From Dendrophyllia cribrosa (Eukaryota; Cnidaria; Anthozoa; Scleractinia; Dendrophylliidae), in contig JAJLRJ010000006.1 of NCBI GenBank assembly GCA_024195265.1, forward strand, positions 28,188,852-28,252,851: a stretch of 64,000 nucleotides of DNA. The letters run 5' to 3'. The position numbers were made by a program, and so were the translations under genes. Under the pieces are notes generated by a model, which did no database searches, was not told the DNA's origin, and saw nothing but the letters and a program-made list of their open reading frames with translations. Positions 23,648 through 36,000 of this stretch are shown here, one piece after another. Within the stretch, counting starts at the first letter, position 1. Every line of letters begins with the position of its first letter.

Positions 23648-26600
23648 CCGTTGTTGGCTTGACTCAGTTTTTTGTACCGTTGGGTGAATGTTTTAAATTT
23701 TTTTTTGCATGGAAGACATGCTTCGATTGCTTTCATACTTTACCAAGTTTATGAAATGTGATCAAAGTTTTATGTGTCACTGGTTTCCAAGCGACAGCGG
23801 TTACTATAACAACGCCAGCTTATCGCTTATTGCCGTTTTTCTCAAAATCTGGTCAGACACTTCATAATGAAACTTTTAAATTTGTAGTACTCGCGTATCA
23901 CTAGCTGACGTTGCTATAGTTTGTAAAAACCAAAGTCGCTAAAATCATAATTGTATCGCAAACTACATTCATTAATCTTTCCATTGATATATAGTTTGTC
24001 ATATTACTCTTGAAACTGGCGCGTGTACGGTCGGAATTTTGGGACGGTTGGAAGCACCCTTAACATTTGTATTAGAGGTCACGTGGCAAATAACTGTACT
24101 CTGGTTCGTCTTGAAAAACCAAACAAACCTTAACTGGCTGCGCGCACAAGGAATCAGAGAATTAACTCTGTGTAAATTATAGTGCTAAGGTCAACCCATA
24201 AATTTCCCTGTACTGAGCGTTAGCCCTAGTAAGGAAATGAGGGACCACACGAGGGAAAGAAAAAATCTTTGACCTCGGTGGGATTCGAACCCACGACCTC
24301 CGGATTAGATCTTCCGTCGCTCTACCGCTTGAGCCACGAGGCCGTACGCAGGCGTATCCGATTTCCTTGCTCTCCGCGGAAAACGGACGTCTGCGAAACG
24401 CTGTTTCGAATCGCGTTCACGTATCCTGCTGTTTCTCAAGGATCCGTGGACCGAGCTCTGATTGGACGCTTAAAAGCAGGCAATTTTTAGAAACTAGAGA
24501 ATTTAGTTTTATCGACTGAGTCGATAAAGTGAATTGACCACCGTAAAAAGATTCAAATAGCTGACGTTTCGAGCGCTAGCCCTTCGTCGGAGCGAATCAA
24601 GGAATTGTGGGTAGTGTGTGGTTTTATATAGTAAGCGGTGGAGCTACGCTATTGGTGGAAATTTGGTGACGTGAAAAACAAATGTAAATTAGTTGAATGA
24701 AAAGCGTTCGTTGATTCCGTGGGGTTTGAGAGTGCCGATTTGAAAGATTATTTTTTGTTCTAGGTTTTTACGGCTTTCTGTGTTACCCTGGTGAAGGGAT
24801 AGGCCGCAGATTGTCATGTGTTGTTTAGAATGGTTAGTAAGATTAAAATGGCGCGCGACTGGTTTGGATGCGTCTTTGTCATTTTTTTCAACGTCTCGGA
24901 GATGTTCACGAAAACGGTCGCCCAGTCTCCTCCCTGTTTTGCCAATGTATATCTTTTTGCAAAAAGTACATGTTATGCAGTAGATAACATTTACGGAGGT
25001 GCATGTAAAACGATCGGTGATTTTAATAGATCGTTTGGGTCCTATTATTTTGTCCGCGTTGTGAATGAAAGGACAAGTGTTACATCGTGTGCGAGTGCAT
25101 TTAAAAGTTCCCGGTTCATCATCAGATTTCAGTGCGCTCGTAACTAGAAAGTTGCCTATGTTTTTGTCACGTTTGAATGAAATTAGTGGAGGTTGTGAAA
25201 AAATTCTGCCAGTTTCGGGGTCGTTTTGGAGTAATTTGAATTTTTTTAAAATGATGCTTTTGACTGTGTTGTTGTGTGGGTGGAAAGTGAGGGTGAATGG
25301 AATTCTCTCGTTCTCTTCCTTCTGTGGCGTTTGTAGTGCTGATTGTCTGTCGATCTGTTGTGCACGTTGTTGGCCCGTATTAATAACAGAGTCAGGGTAC
25401 CCACGTTTCTTGAAAAACTGGTACATTTCTTCTGATTTGTTGGAAAAATCAGAGTCATCACTACATAGACGTCGAAGTCTGAGAAATTGAGAATACGGAA
25501 TGGCGTTTTTAACGTGTGATGGATGTGAGGATGAATGTAACAGATAACTGTGGGAATCTGTAGGTTTGTAGTGCACACTTGTGGATAAACTGTTGCCGTT
25601 GATTGAAATATTAATGTCAAGAAAAGCGACTGAGGATTCGGAAATTTCCCAGGTATATTTTAGAGCTGGATGAAAAGTATTGACAGAAGTTATGAATTGA
25701 TTAAATTCCTCTTTACTGGAAGAGGAAGCGCCAATGCAATCATCGATGTAGCGGCCGTAGAGTTCGGGTTTGGTTCCGTGGTACTGATTAAAAAAATTGT
25801 CTTCGACGTAGCCTACAAAAAGGTTAGCGTAGCTTGGTCCCATTTTGGTGCCCATGGCGACTCCATTTACTTGTTTGTAGTAGTTTTGGGAAAATGAAAA
25901 ACAGTTTAGTGTCAAAACTAATTCGGCTAAGCGGAGCAGTGTTTCTGAGCTTGGGTTTTGAATGGAGCGCTGGTCGAAAAAATATTTTAGTGCTTGAAGT
26001 CCTTCGTAATTGGGGATGACAGTATATAAAAAGGTAATGTCCATAGTGAAAATTAATTTGTTTTCGCTGGGAAAACTGAAATCACGGAAAATTTCGAGTG
26101 CGTGATTGGTGTCCTTAATGTACGTGGGTAGTGATTTGACAATGGGGGCCATGATTTTGTCTAAATAGCTAGAAATTAGTTGGTCGGCTCGGATTGTTTG
26201 GTTTATGAATTTTTGGTTTGAAATAAACGCGTGAGGTTCTAGGAGTAGTGATAATGAGATTGTTGGCGGTAACTGGTAATTGTTGTTTAGTAATGAGGTC
26301 TTGGATAGTTTCTTTGACAATTGTTTGGTTGGTAGAAGTGAGATCTTTATCAACTTTGGCATAGAAAGCGGTGTCAAAGGTCGGTCCGCCAAACAACTAC
26401 CGCGCCACCTTTGTCGGCCGCTTTGATAACAATGTCGCGATGTTTGCTAAGACTTGCTAAGTCAATAGCATAATTTAAAAAAAATTCAAATTACTCCAAA
26501 ACGACCCCGAAACTGGCAGAATTTTTTCACAACTCCCACTAATTTCATTCAAACGTGACAAAAACATACGCAACTTTCTAGTTACGAGCGCACTGAAATC

Positions 26601-29600
26601 TGACGATGAACCGGGAACTTTTAAATGCACACGCACACGATGTAACACTTGTCCTTTCATTCACAACGCGGACACAATAACAGGACCCAAACGATATATT
26701 AAAATTACCGATCGTTTTACATGCACCTCCGTAAATGTTATCTACTGCATAACATGTACTTTTTGCAAAAAGATATACATTGGCAAAACAGGGAGGAGAC
26801 TGGGCGACCGTTTTCGTGAACATCTCCGAGACGTTGAAAAAAATGACAAAGACGCATCCAAACCAGTCGCGCGCCATTTTAATCTTACTAACCATTCTAA
26901 ACAACACATGACAATCTGCGCCCTATCCCTACACCAGGGTAACACAGAAAGCCGTAAAAACCTAGAACAAAAAATCATCTTTCAAATCGGCACTCTCAAA
27001 CCCCACGGAATCAACGAACGCTTTTCATTCAACTAATTTACATTTGTTTTTCACGTCACCAAATTTCCACCAATAGCGTAGCTCCACCGCTTACTATATA
27101 AAACCACACACTACCCACAATTCCTTGATTCGCTCCGACGAAGGGCTAGCGCTCGAAACGTCAGCTATTTGAATCTTTTTACGGTGGTCAATTCAACTTA
27201 TCGACTCAGTCGATAAAACTAAATTCTCGTGTTTCATCCCCCCACCGACGCAGCACCACAGTTTCTCTAGAAACTAACCGCATTCATTTGTTAGAAACAA
27301 CTCTGATTGGCTATCACTCCGAAATGCCGAAATAATTTATGCTGCATAAATTCATAATTCCTCTCCGGCGATGTAAACAAATACGTAAACGACCGCTTTT
27401 CGACGTCTTTTAAAATTTCCTCTGACTGTTCGTCGTGCAGAGCCACCGCTGATAGTCCCAGGGCTTTTAGAAATTGAACTTGATCCTCCATCAATGTTTT
27501 CAACGGAGAAATAATAATCACTTTGCTGCCACTACGTGGACGGTCAAAAACCACATTGACGACGATCGTAGAAAATTAAAGATTTCCCATACCCAGGGAG
27601 ACTGGCGTAAACATTTTTGTCATCGCAGACGGCCTTTAGACATTCTTCCTGCTCTAAACAAAGCGAGGAAAACCTGAAAATTTCGCAAACTTGATCTAAC
27701 GCGACACGAAAGACCGCCATTTTTTTTCATTGATAACACCATGAGCCGTAACCTATCCGGTCAGCGGATGATTATTATCATAATTTATGAAAAATTTTAA
27801 ATTCCAGCGGCTCGACGTGAACACGATTCGAAACAGCGTTTCGCAGACGTCAGTTTACCGCGGGGAGCAAGGAAATCGGATACGTCTGCGCGCAGGCTAA
27901 CCTTAACAAACAAACAAACAACCGAACAACAACAAAACAACAATCAGAACGAAAGTCATATATAGTCATATAGACAGACAGACTCCATACACTGATAGAG
28001 AGACATAGATGAACAGGCAGCCAAACAAAATATAACTCGTCCAAACGTACCATTTACGTGTAGTTCTGGATCTGTCTTGTTTGGACAAAACGGATTGTAA
28101 GTATCTCTTTTCAAATCCTCACATATTTTGCAATTTGCTTTGGCTTTTTCTGTTATACATTCTTTTGCTAAGGCATACTCCCTGAAAACAAAATAAAATA
28201 ATAATAATTTATTCGCCAAGAAAAAAATTAATGCCTTCAAGTGGATGTGACGGTATATGAGAGAGATTTAGCATCGCGAAAGGAAACAAGCACCACATGA
28301 TCACGATTTTCCCGCCATTTTTCACGGTCGCCGTTTGCCGTTTTCAACGCGAGAAAGGCTGTGCCTATATATTAATTTTTGAGGTATATTTTATGTTCTA
28401 TGTAAAACAAGAGGCTTCAAGCAGCCTATACTCATGCGCATGCGTAATGAAGTTTTTTGGAATGTTTTGTAAATGAAGGCTGTACCACAATGAAGCCAGT
28501 GATTCTTCTAAGTCTTATATATACGTAACGTGAACATCAGTAATGTAAGTAGGGTTGTAGGAGACGCTGTCGTGACACTTCAGTAACGCTGTTTTACCGG
28601 AAGTGAGAGTAGCCGGAAGTCACTAAACAGGAAGTGTAAATGGCAAAGCTATGAACCGGAAGTGCACAATGTAAAATATGCGTGCATAAATTTGCATGCA
28701 AAATCGTGACACAAAAAATAATTGCTGCGGAACGAGCGTAGCGAGTGAGCAGCAACATAATCAGGATTTAAGAGAAATATATGAGAAAAAAATATAAGCT
28801 ACGAAAAATCTCGATTTGATCGCTTTTTACCAGAATTCACTGCGCCACGCACACATTTTGGGCCAGAATTCACTGCGCCACGCACATATTTTGGGCCAAA
28901 ATTCACTGCGCCACGAACAATAGCCTCGCTTGCTGCTTCAAGCTGTTGGCTGCGAGATTTGTAATATTTTGGTCCAACATGTGTCAGTCGTAGTCGGGAC
29001 TGAAGTGTCGAAGACTACCGCGAGTTGAGCGAGGACTGTGAGGCATGGTGATAGGACCGTTGGATAGCAAAGATTTTCGAAGATTGTACGGAATAAAAGA
29101 CAAATTTATTTTGAAATCACTCCGACAGCGATTGATGAAACTGAGCTGAGCGCGTGGAGACGCGAATACGATACGGCTAGCTAGTAACGCAACATATTCA
29201 TTATCAATAATTAAGTTTAACCTAAATTTTCACACCTTCCTCGTGGTGAACGCGTCCTTTGCTCAACAATATTCTACAGACATTGCAAGAACTTGATGCG
29301 TGGATTACAAAACAAAATTAGTCTTATCAGCTGGAGTTTTCGTCGATTCATCTCGGTTACATTTGCTTTGCTTTCCCTCAAAAAACGAAAGAGAAAATTC
29401 TGTAATACCAGCGAGGCGATAAAACAGCATTATTACAACAAATTTACCGCAGCAATTATTATCTTTTGGATACACTAGTAATAATAATAAAAAGAAAAAG
29501 AAAAAAAAGAAAAACGAAGGGCATTTTTTAACTCATTGCGCTTTGCGCATGAGTAATAACTGGTAAATGTAAATTTACCCATAAATAGAGCGAAAAGTAA

Positions 29601-30065
29601 AAAAGAAGTGGAGTGTGGTGAAGTTTTTATACACTCAGTCTGAAAGGCTTTCACATTTTTAAGAACAAGAGGCTTCAAGCAGCCTATACTCATGCGCATG
29701 CGTAAGAAAGTTTTACGATATATTTTAAACATGCTAAGAAGATGTCCGATATGGAGAAAAGTTACTCCTTTCATTCAATCATCGTTCCTGCAAGCCACGT
29801 TGTTTACTACTGAATGTTTTGTAAATGAAGGCTGTACCACAATGAAGTCAGTAATTCTTCTGAGTCTTATATATACCTAACGTGAACATTAGTAATGTAT
29901 GTAGGGTTGTAGGAGACGCTGTCGTGACACTTCAGTAACGCTGTTTTACCGGAAGTTGGAGTAGCCGGAAGTCACTAAACAGGAAGTGTAGATGGCAAAG
30001 CTATGAAACGGAAGTGCACAATTTAAAGTAGGCGTGCATAAATTTGCATGCAAAATCGTGACACA

Positions 30066-30097
<32 letters not shown>

Positions 30098-33000
30098 TTA
30101 AAAAAAAGAAAAACGAAGGGCATTTTTTAACTCATTGCGCTTTGCGCATGAGTAATTAAAGTAATCTAGTCTGGCCAGTCTTGATCAGGCGATGAGGTCG
30201 ATTGGTTACGCGTCACCATTAGTAGGGACTTTAAGATGCGGCAACTACGGACTACGGACTACGGCTGGACGCCGTTTTTCTTTCCATGGAGCACTGAGCC
30301 GAGTACACAACGAGTGGCGTGAAAATACGAAGTAAAGAACGCGGAATACAGACAACGGATTAAAAACACAGAGCGAAGTACACACCAGACAAGGCTCGCT
30401 TTGTTTTTATATTTTATGTATAAAATATGTCTTTTGGAAAAGTACAAAATGCCCAGGTTAACGCTTCAGCAGATGAAATAATAGACGAAGAAGAATTTGT
30501 ACTTTTGTTTGATGCCTACGAATGATACTGGGAGTACCATGGTTTTTGACTCGACTCCTTTGATTCAAGTGAATGCTTAATTGAGTTTAGAGTGAGCAAG
30601 GAAGATCTTCCTCGTTTGGCCGAGGTTCTTAGAGTTCCGGCACAGTTCAAAGAGAGTGTTAACATCGTAAGTTTTGTTGCTCGTGGGAACGTACAGAATA
30701 TAGTTAAACAATGTGGCGGTCAAAATTAGTAAACAAAAGTTAGCCGTAAATTGTTCGCTTTTCTGAGTTCAAAAGCACTTGAAATTGCTCCAGAGGTGGT
30801 TTTTAGTTTACGTGTTAGAAAGAAGAAACTCCTCAGTCAATACTCTAACTTAAAACTTCCTTTTTCATACATTTTTCATGACCCCGTACTCCGTACTCCG
30901 TACTCCGTACTCCGTACTACGTGAAATTTGTCGACTACGCACCGTCGTGAACTTGCGACGGTAGGAAGCAAGAGCAGATGTGTCTCGTCCCAGTCCTAAT
31001 TTTCGTTGCGTCCGTAGTCCGTAATCCGTAGTCACCGTATCTTAAAGTCCCTAGTATCACGGTACTACAGCGGACCGCAAAGAGAACATTTTCTCGCGGA
31101 ATAATGAGGATGGAGTTCCACCAATAAAAGCAGACCATCGTGATTTTAATGGTAACGTGTAATCGGTCGACCTCGTCACCCGCAAAACGAAGCAACACGG
31201 TTTGCATTCTAAGTTACTTCATCGTGAGACAAACGATAATACATATATGTTATTTTTAATTTACCGGTCGGGAGATCCGTATAGGAAAAAACTGTGCCCG
31301 AGGTCTTGAACTTAAACTGAGCTATTATAATTTTAAAATCTTATTTTCTTGAATGAAAACGTATAGAATTTAGATTTATAAAAGAAGGTAAAAACTGCGA
31401 AATAAAAGCATACAAACCGAGCAATGTAGTGAATGTACGAATTATCTCGTAAAATCCGATCGCGAAATGACGTGTAAATTATTGACAACAAACAAGTACA
31501 TAACTAAAGCAAGACTTTTTAATAAAAATTATCTGAAAAAAAAGGAAACCAGAAAAATAAGAACTATTAAATCAAATGGAGTAAAAACCTTTGTAAAAAA
31601 AAGCGCTAAACAGTCTAATTACAGTAATTGTTTGAGCAACAAATGAAACTCTGTAAAGAACAACAACAAACGCCCACCAAACTATAAAATCAACAAATTA
31701 TAAATTAAATCCAAACTTGAACTCGCCTTTTAATTTTATACGGCTGATTTCTCCTTCCACTTAGTTTATCCGGCTCTCTTTCTTCATTGAGTCTTTTTGA
31801 TACCACGTTCAAGCGTTGAGATCTTAAGCGTGTTTTCAGATCTTTATTTGTCAGCCGATGTCAACCGTGGTGAAACTTTGATAGTTTTCTTCATTGTTTT
31901 TTTTTGTTTGTGTCGTTAGATATCTTATCTGGCCAATGAAAATTCACTTGCTTTGGTAACTTTCGTCTGGGTCCATAATTTACGAGAAAATTCAATGATA
32001 TTAAGCTTTATACAGCAAAATCTTTCTGTAAAATTAGGACCGGTCCGTACGCGGGGTCCGGATGGGAAAATCAGGACCGCTGGAGCGCGCGTCATTAGAC
32101 AATCAGATTCAGGGATTTAGGATTCCGGACCGCTGAGATGCTTCAGAAAAAAAAAACTTTGTTATTGATTTAGGAATAGTTAGCAATTGGTAGCCATAAG
32201 TGCAACCAGCATTGAAAAGCTGTAAATTGAGTGCCGAAAATAATCTCGCGATTGCTTTGGCATTTCATTGCTACTCTTTCTGATTGCCTAAAAAATATCA
32301 CATCAGTTTTTCAGCCAATCATATACCCAAACCAATCGTGATTTTCCCGCGCTAGTTTTCCCGCGGTTTCCGGCGCTTACAGCCGGCTACACATATTTGC
32401 TTTGAGTCCTTATTGGTTCAATACATTGTTTGTGTCCGTTGTCATTGGCCTGAGTGATTACTTTGGTTTTAGTTTATGACACTAGTTTGAAAAACGCTCT
32501 ATTTATTCACCGAATGCAAATATGGCCACCCAATAATTTTTTGTTTGGACAGGTTCTCAAGAAAAGAAAAGCAATTGGATAATGATAAAGATCAGATCGA
32601 AAAAAGTCATTGTGTGCATTTTCAAGGCCATATTGTTATTTTAGGAGAAGTTATAGGCAATCTACTTTTGGGAAAAACATGAAAGCGAGGCTAGTGAGGA
32701 TAGAATGTCTTTTCTCAAACAAAATGCTTATAATTTCAGTAAGCCATAACTTTGCAACCGTTAAACCAAAAACATTCAAACTTTGCAAGATGGTACACTT
32801 CGCAGCACTTGTTTACGTGATATCATTAATTTCTATGAAAACTTGGCCAAACAAAAAACTGCCTAACGGCCATACAGTAAAAACCCGCAAGTAAGAACCT
32901 TGTTTTTAAGAACCTGTTAGGCTAAAATTTGCCAGTTAGACCCCCTCTATACAAGAACTTGTTTAGCCTAAAATTTAAAACAGGTTCTTATTTTCTAAAA

Positions 33001-36000
33001 TCTATATAAAAAATGTGTACAGTACACTCGGGCAAATAAGAGTACATGTATATAATGTTATGTTCTGTGATCAGTGCTTCAATTTTTCTTATTATAGTCA
33101 TTTTTACAGAAATACTTACTTGGTATATAGTTAGACTTGAAACTTAATTTAGGTGAAAGGTCGCAATTAAGATTGACGACCGGGCTATTTTTCAAATTTA
33201 GCAATTCTTTAAAACAGTAAGCTTAAGCTTGTTACCCGACCGTCTGCACAGTACATTTAGACCGTACAAAAGTTCACAAAAACAACTTTTTCTCCGTCTA
33301 GAATAACTATTACGACTATTTTCCGAATAAAATACACTTGTAGCTTGTCACAAAATGCCCCAGAAACTGATTTGGAAACCAAAATTGCAAAAATACACAA
33401 ACATATTTGCATAGGGCGACGCGAGTATAAAATCTATGTCTTGTTTTTTTTTTTTTTTACATAAAATCGCTTTTCAATCTATGTAATGAATGAACAAACA
33501 CATAAAAATGGACAACACATTCTTCTTTCGAAAAATTTTATTCAAATCTCCATTAGTTTATGTTTAAAAGCAAAACGCAAAACGCGCATCGAGGACGAGC
33601 CTTGTCTTCGATGAAATTCAAGAAATTAATACAACTGAATTTAAGCTACACGTTTAAAACCAATTCTCCAAAACTAACGAGAACACAAACAAAAAGTCAA
33701 TCACAGATTGATATCAAGATAAATTCCCATCGAAAAATGTAATTTGTTTTACCTTTAAGTCCCTCCGGCGACTACTGTGCTTGGAAATTCTTTAAATCTC
33801 CGCTTTGGTGCTGAAATCCGTAAAACGAACCCATTTCTCGCATTGCTAAAAACGTATATAGTTCCTCGAAGCAAGATTTTATCCCTGAAAGCTCTTCTTT
33901 TTCCACTAAAGCGGCTTCTGAGTATCCCTGTCTTGGGTAGCAAACCACGAAAAAATGCAGGAAAATAACGACTTTAATTTAAACCGTTTTCTCCGCTCAG
34001 TAAACACAGCAAAACATCAAAGTGTTTTCCCAGCTGACGTGACATTCGGCCGTGTAACCGCGCGAAAAAAAAGCCTCGCTTTGGTTTCAACATGACGTCG
34101 TACGCGCATGTTTTGCGACGTCATACGTGCCCGCGAGCTAGTCCTGCGCGACGGAGCTACCTGCGCGACGGCGGCGGAGGGTGGCGGGCACACGCGCGCC
34201 CGTGAAACATTCCGCTAGCCATGACCATGAAAAATGACGGGCTAGGTTCTATGAGTATGGGGCTGCGCAGCCGGGCCTTTGGCCCGACGAGTGCTCCGCT
34301 ATAAGGAATAGGCTGAATACCAGTAAATTCTATTAGCTACAATGTAAGTTTTTTCTTCAGAAAATAAGAACCTATTTAAGAACCTAAATAGCCTAAATTT
34401 GTACTAATTACCATTAATGTAAGAACCTGTTAAGGCCAACTTGGGAAAATGCAGGTTCTTACTTGCGGGGTTTTACTGTATTCGCATTCGGTGTATAACA
34501 GAGAAAACTCAAATTGCTACATCACAAACTAACACACAAACACAATTCACCTCACCTGCACAATAGCGGGTCAGAACTGTTGGCATTCAGTCTATCGCGA
34601 AAATAACTCCAACAAAAGTCTGTATCCATAAAACCTTCCTGTTTGCACTTGATCAAGTTCAGGATAAATGCATTGGCCACGGAGGGCGTATACTCCAGGT
34701 CACCACAGTGATAAACCTGGTGAAGTAGTAGTTTCGTCACTGTATCGACATATCCGGCCAAAATTATACTTGTCAAGCAGCTCCCTATGTGATTCTTCAT
34801 GCAGTTCTCTTCATTCCCATACTCGTAACTATAAAAAGAACAGCAACAAGTTCCTTTAATCCTTTCGCTTCCAAAGTCAATTATGGAGTCATGTCATTAC
34901 TGTGGTTCGAGCAGTACTTTGACATATTACCATTTGTTTTGCAATATTTTACAACTGAAATGAAATTTGGGATTTTTTTCTTTTAATTTTCACTTTTGGC
35001 ACTCTTGGGAGTTAAAGGGTGAAGCAAAGACCAATTCCATCTGGTACAGTGAATGGCAATAGCGAGAAAATAGCCTGTGAACAGACCTTCTGCAGATACC
35101 ACGCAGCTCTTAATAACCTCTAATTTCATTGGACATGGGTATCACGCAGCTCTATTAAGTTTCAGGGCTATGGTCCATTGTTGTGTTGTTTGTTCTATTG
35201 TTTTCTCAGCAAATCAGAGAAGATCTTGTAAGAGCTGCGTACTGCCCCACCTTCTGGTTGAGGATGAGGCGAAAAGAAATGCGGCGAGAGGCGTCGAGAA
35301 AACAAATATTAAAATAACCGGTAGTAAATTCCCTTTTAAGGTATTCATCGAAACAGGTTTGAGACAGCCATGGGCAAAAGAAATAATCTAACAGAACAAG
35401 TCCTCATACACGGGCCTCCTCCAATGAAAATTATCTTAAATATATTATTAGTTCGGAGCCATACTGTGTGCGGTAGCGTGGTTATTTTAAGGTCGACACC
35501 CGATTAGTCGGTGTCAATGACATGATGTAATTTTAGAAACGCCAGGTATGTTGATTTTTAAAGCTTCTCGCACAACACGCGATTTTCCTTTGCTGTACAA
35601 GAAAAATAGCTTCAACAATGATAAGAGCTATATGATCCGTGCGGTCATGGGAGCGGGAATGCAAATAACCTTCACAGCATGAGCGCAAGCTACTAATATT
35701 AGATTGAAAATAATTATCATGGGGCACGGGATTCCATTCTCTTGGATCATTTTCTCTTGCCAGGGGCAATGAAAAATACTGTACAATACTATCCGTGGTA
35801 AATGGTAGAGTCTACCTGCTATAGCTCAGAAGGAGATCGGACACCTTATTGAGAATTATATAACGTAATGTCGACACTTAGAATTTCATTTTCAATAAAT
35901 GTTTAGGTGTAAAAAAGAAAATCTAAAATCCCCACTCAGGATCAAACCTGTGACCTCAGCTAGGCTTAGGCTTAGGCTTACATAGCCTACAGTACCAGGG

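Larger units (their letters stand above)
24497..27267 (-). mobile_element. PLE1: Penelope-like retroelement, 5'-truncated with inverted 3' copy
   Basis: The main body (minus) carries an open RT-endonuclease frame. From 26473 to 27228 an inverted copy of the element's 3' part (GIY-YIG coding end plus terminal region) is attached. Both outer ends read gagaatttagttttatcgac or its complement. The 9-bp direct repeat tagaaacta flanks the whole insertion (24488-24496 and 27268-27276). Partly inverted terminal copies are a known hallmark of Penelope-like insertions. Confidence 0.85.
24346..27899. mobile_element. Inverted-repeat element with RecQ-like fragment, interrupted by PLE1
   Basis: About 75 bp at 24348-24421 (cgtatccgatttccttgctc ...) is inverted at 27818-27896. 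Between them lie a RecQ-like helicase fragment and the younger Penelope-like insertion 24497-27267. Removing that insertion rejoins the host at tagaaacta. Whether the helicase belongs to a mobile element or is a dispersed gene fragment is not settled. Confidence 0.45.

Noticed and set aside
24269..24490. Open frame beginning with a VGFEPTTSG-type peptide
   Set aside because: It is the antisense of the tRNA-like sequence, a well-known source of spurious proteins.
25065..25490. Open frames opposite the PLE1 coding strand
   Set aside because: Shadows of the RT/GIY-YIG gene; they have no independent support.
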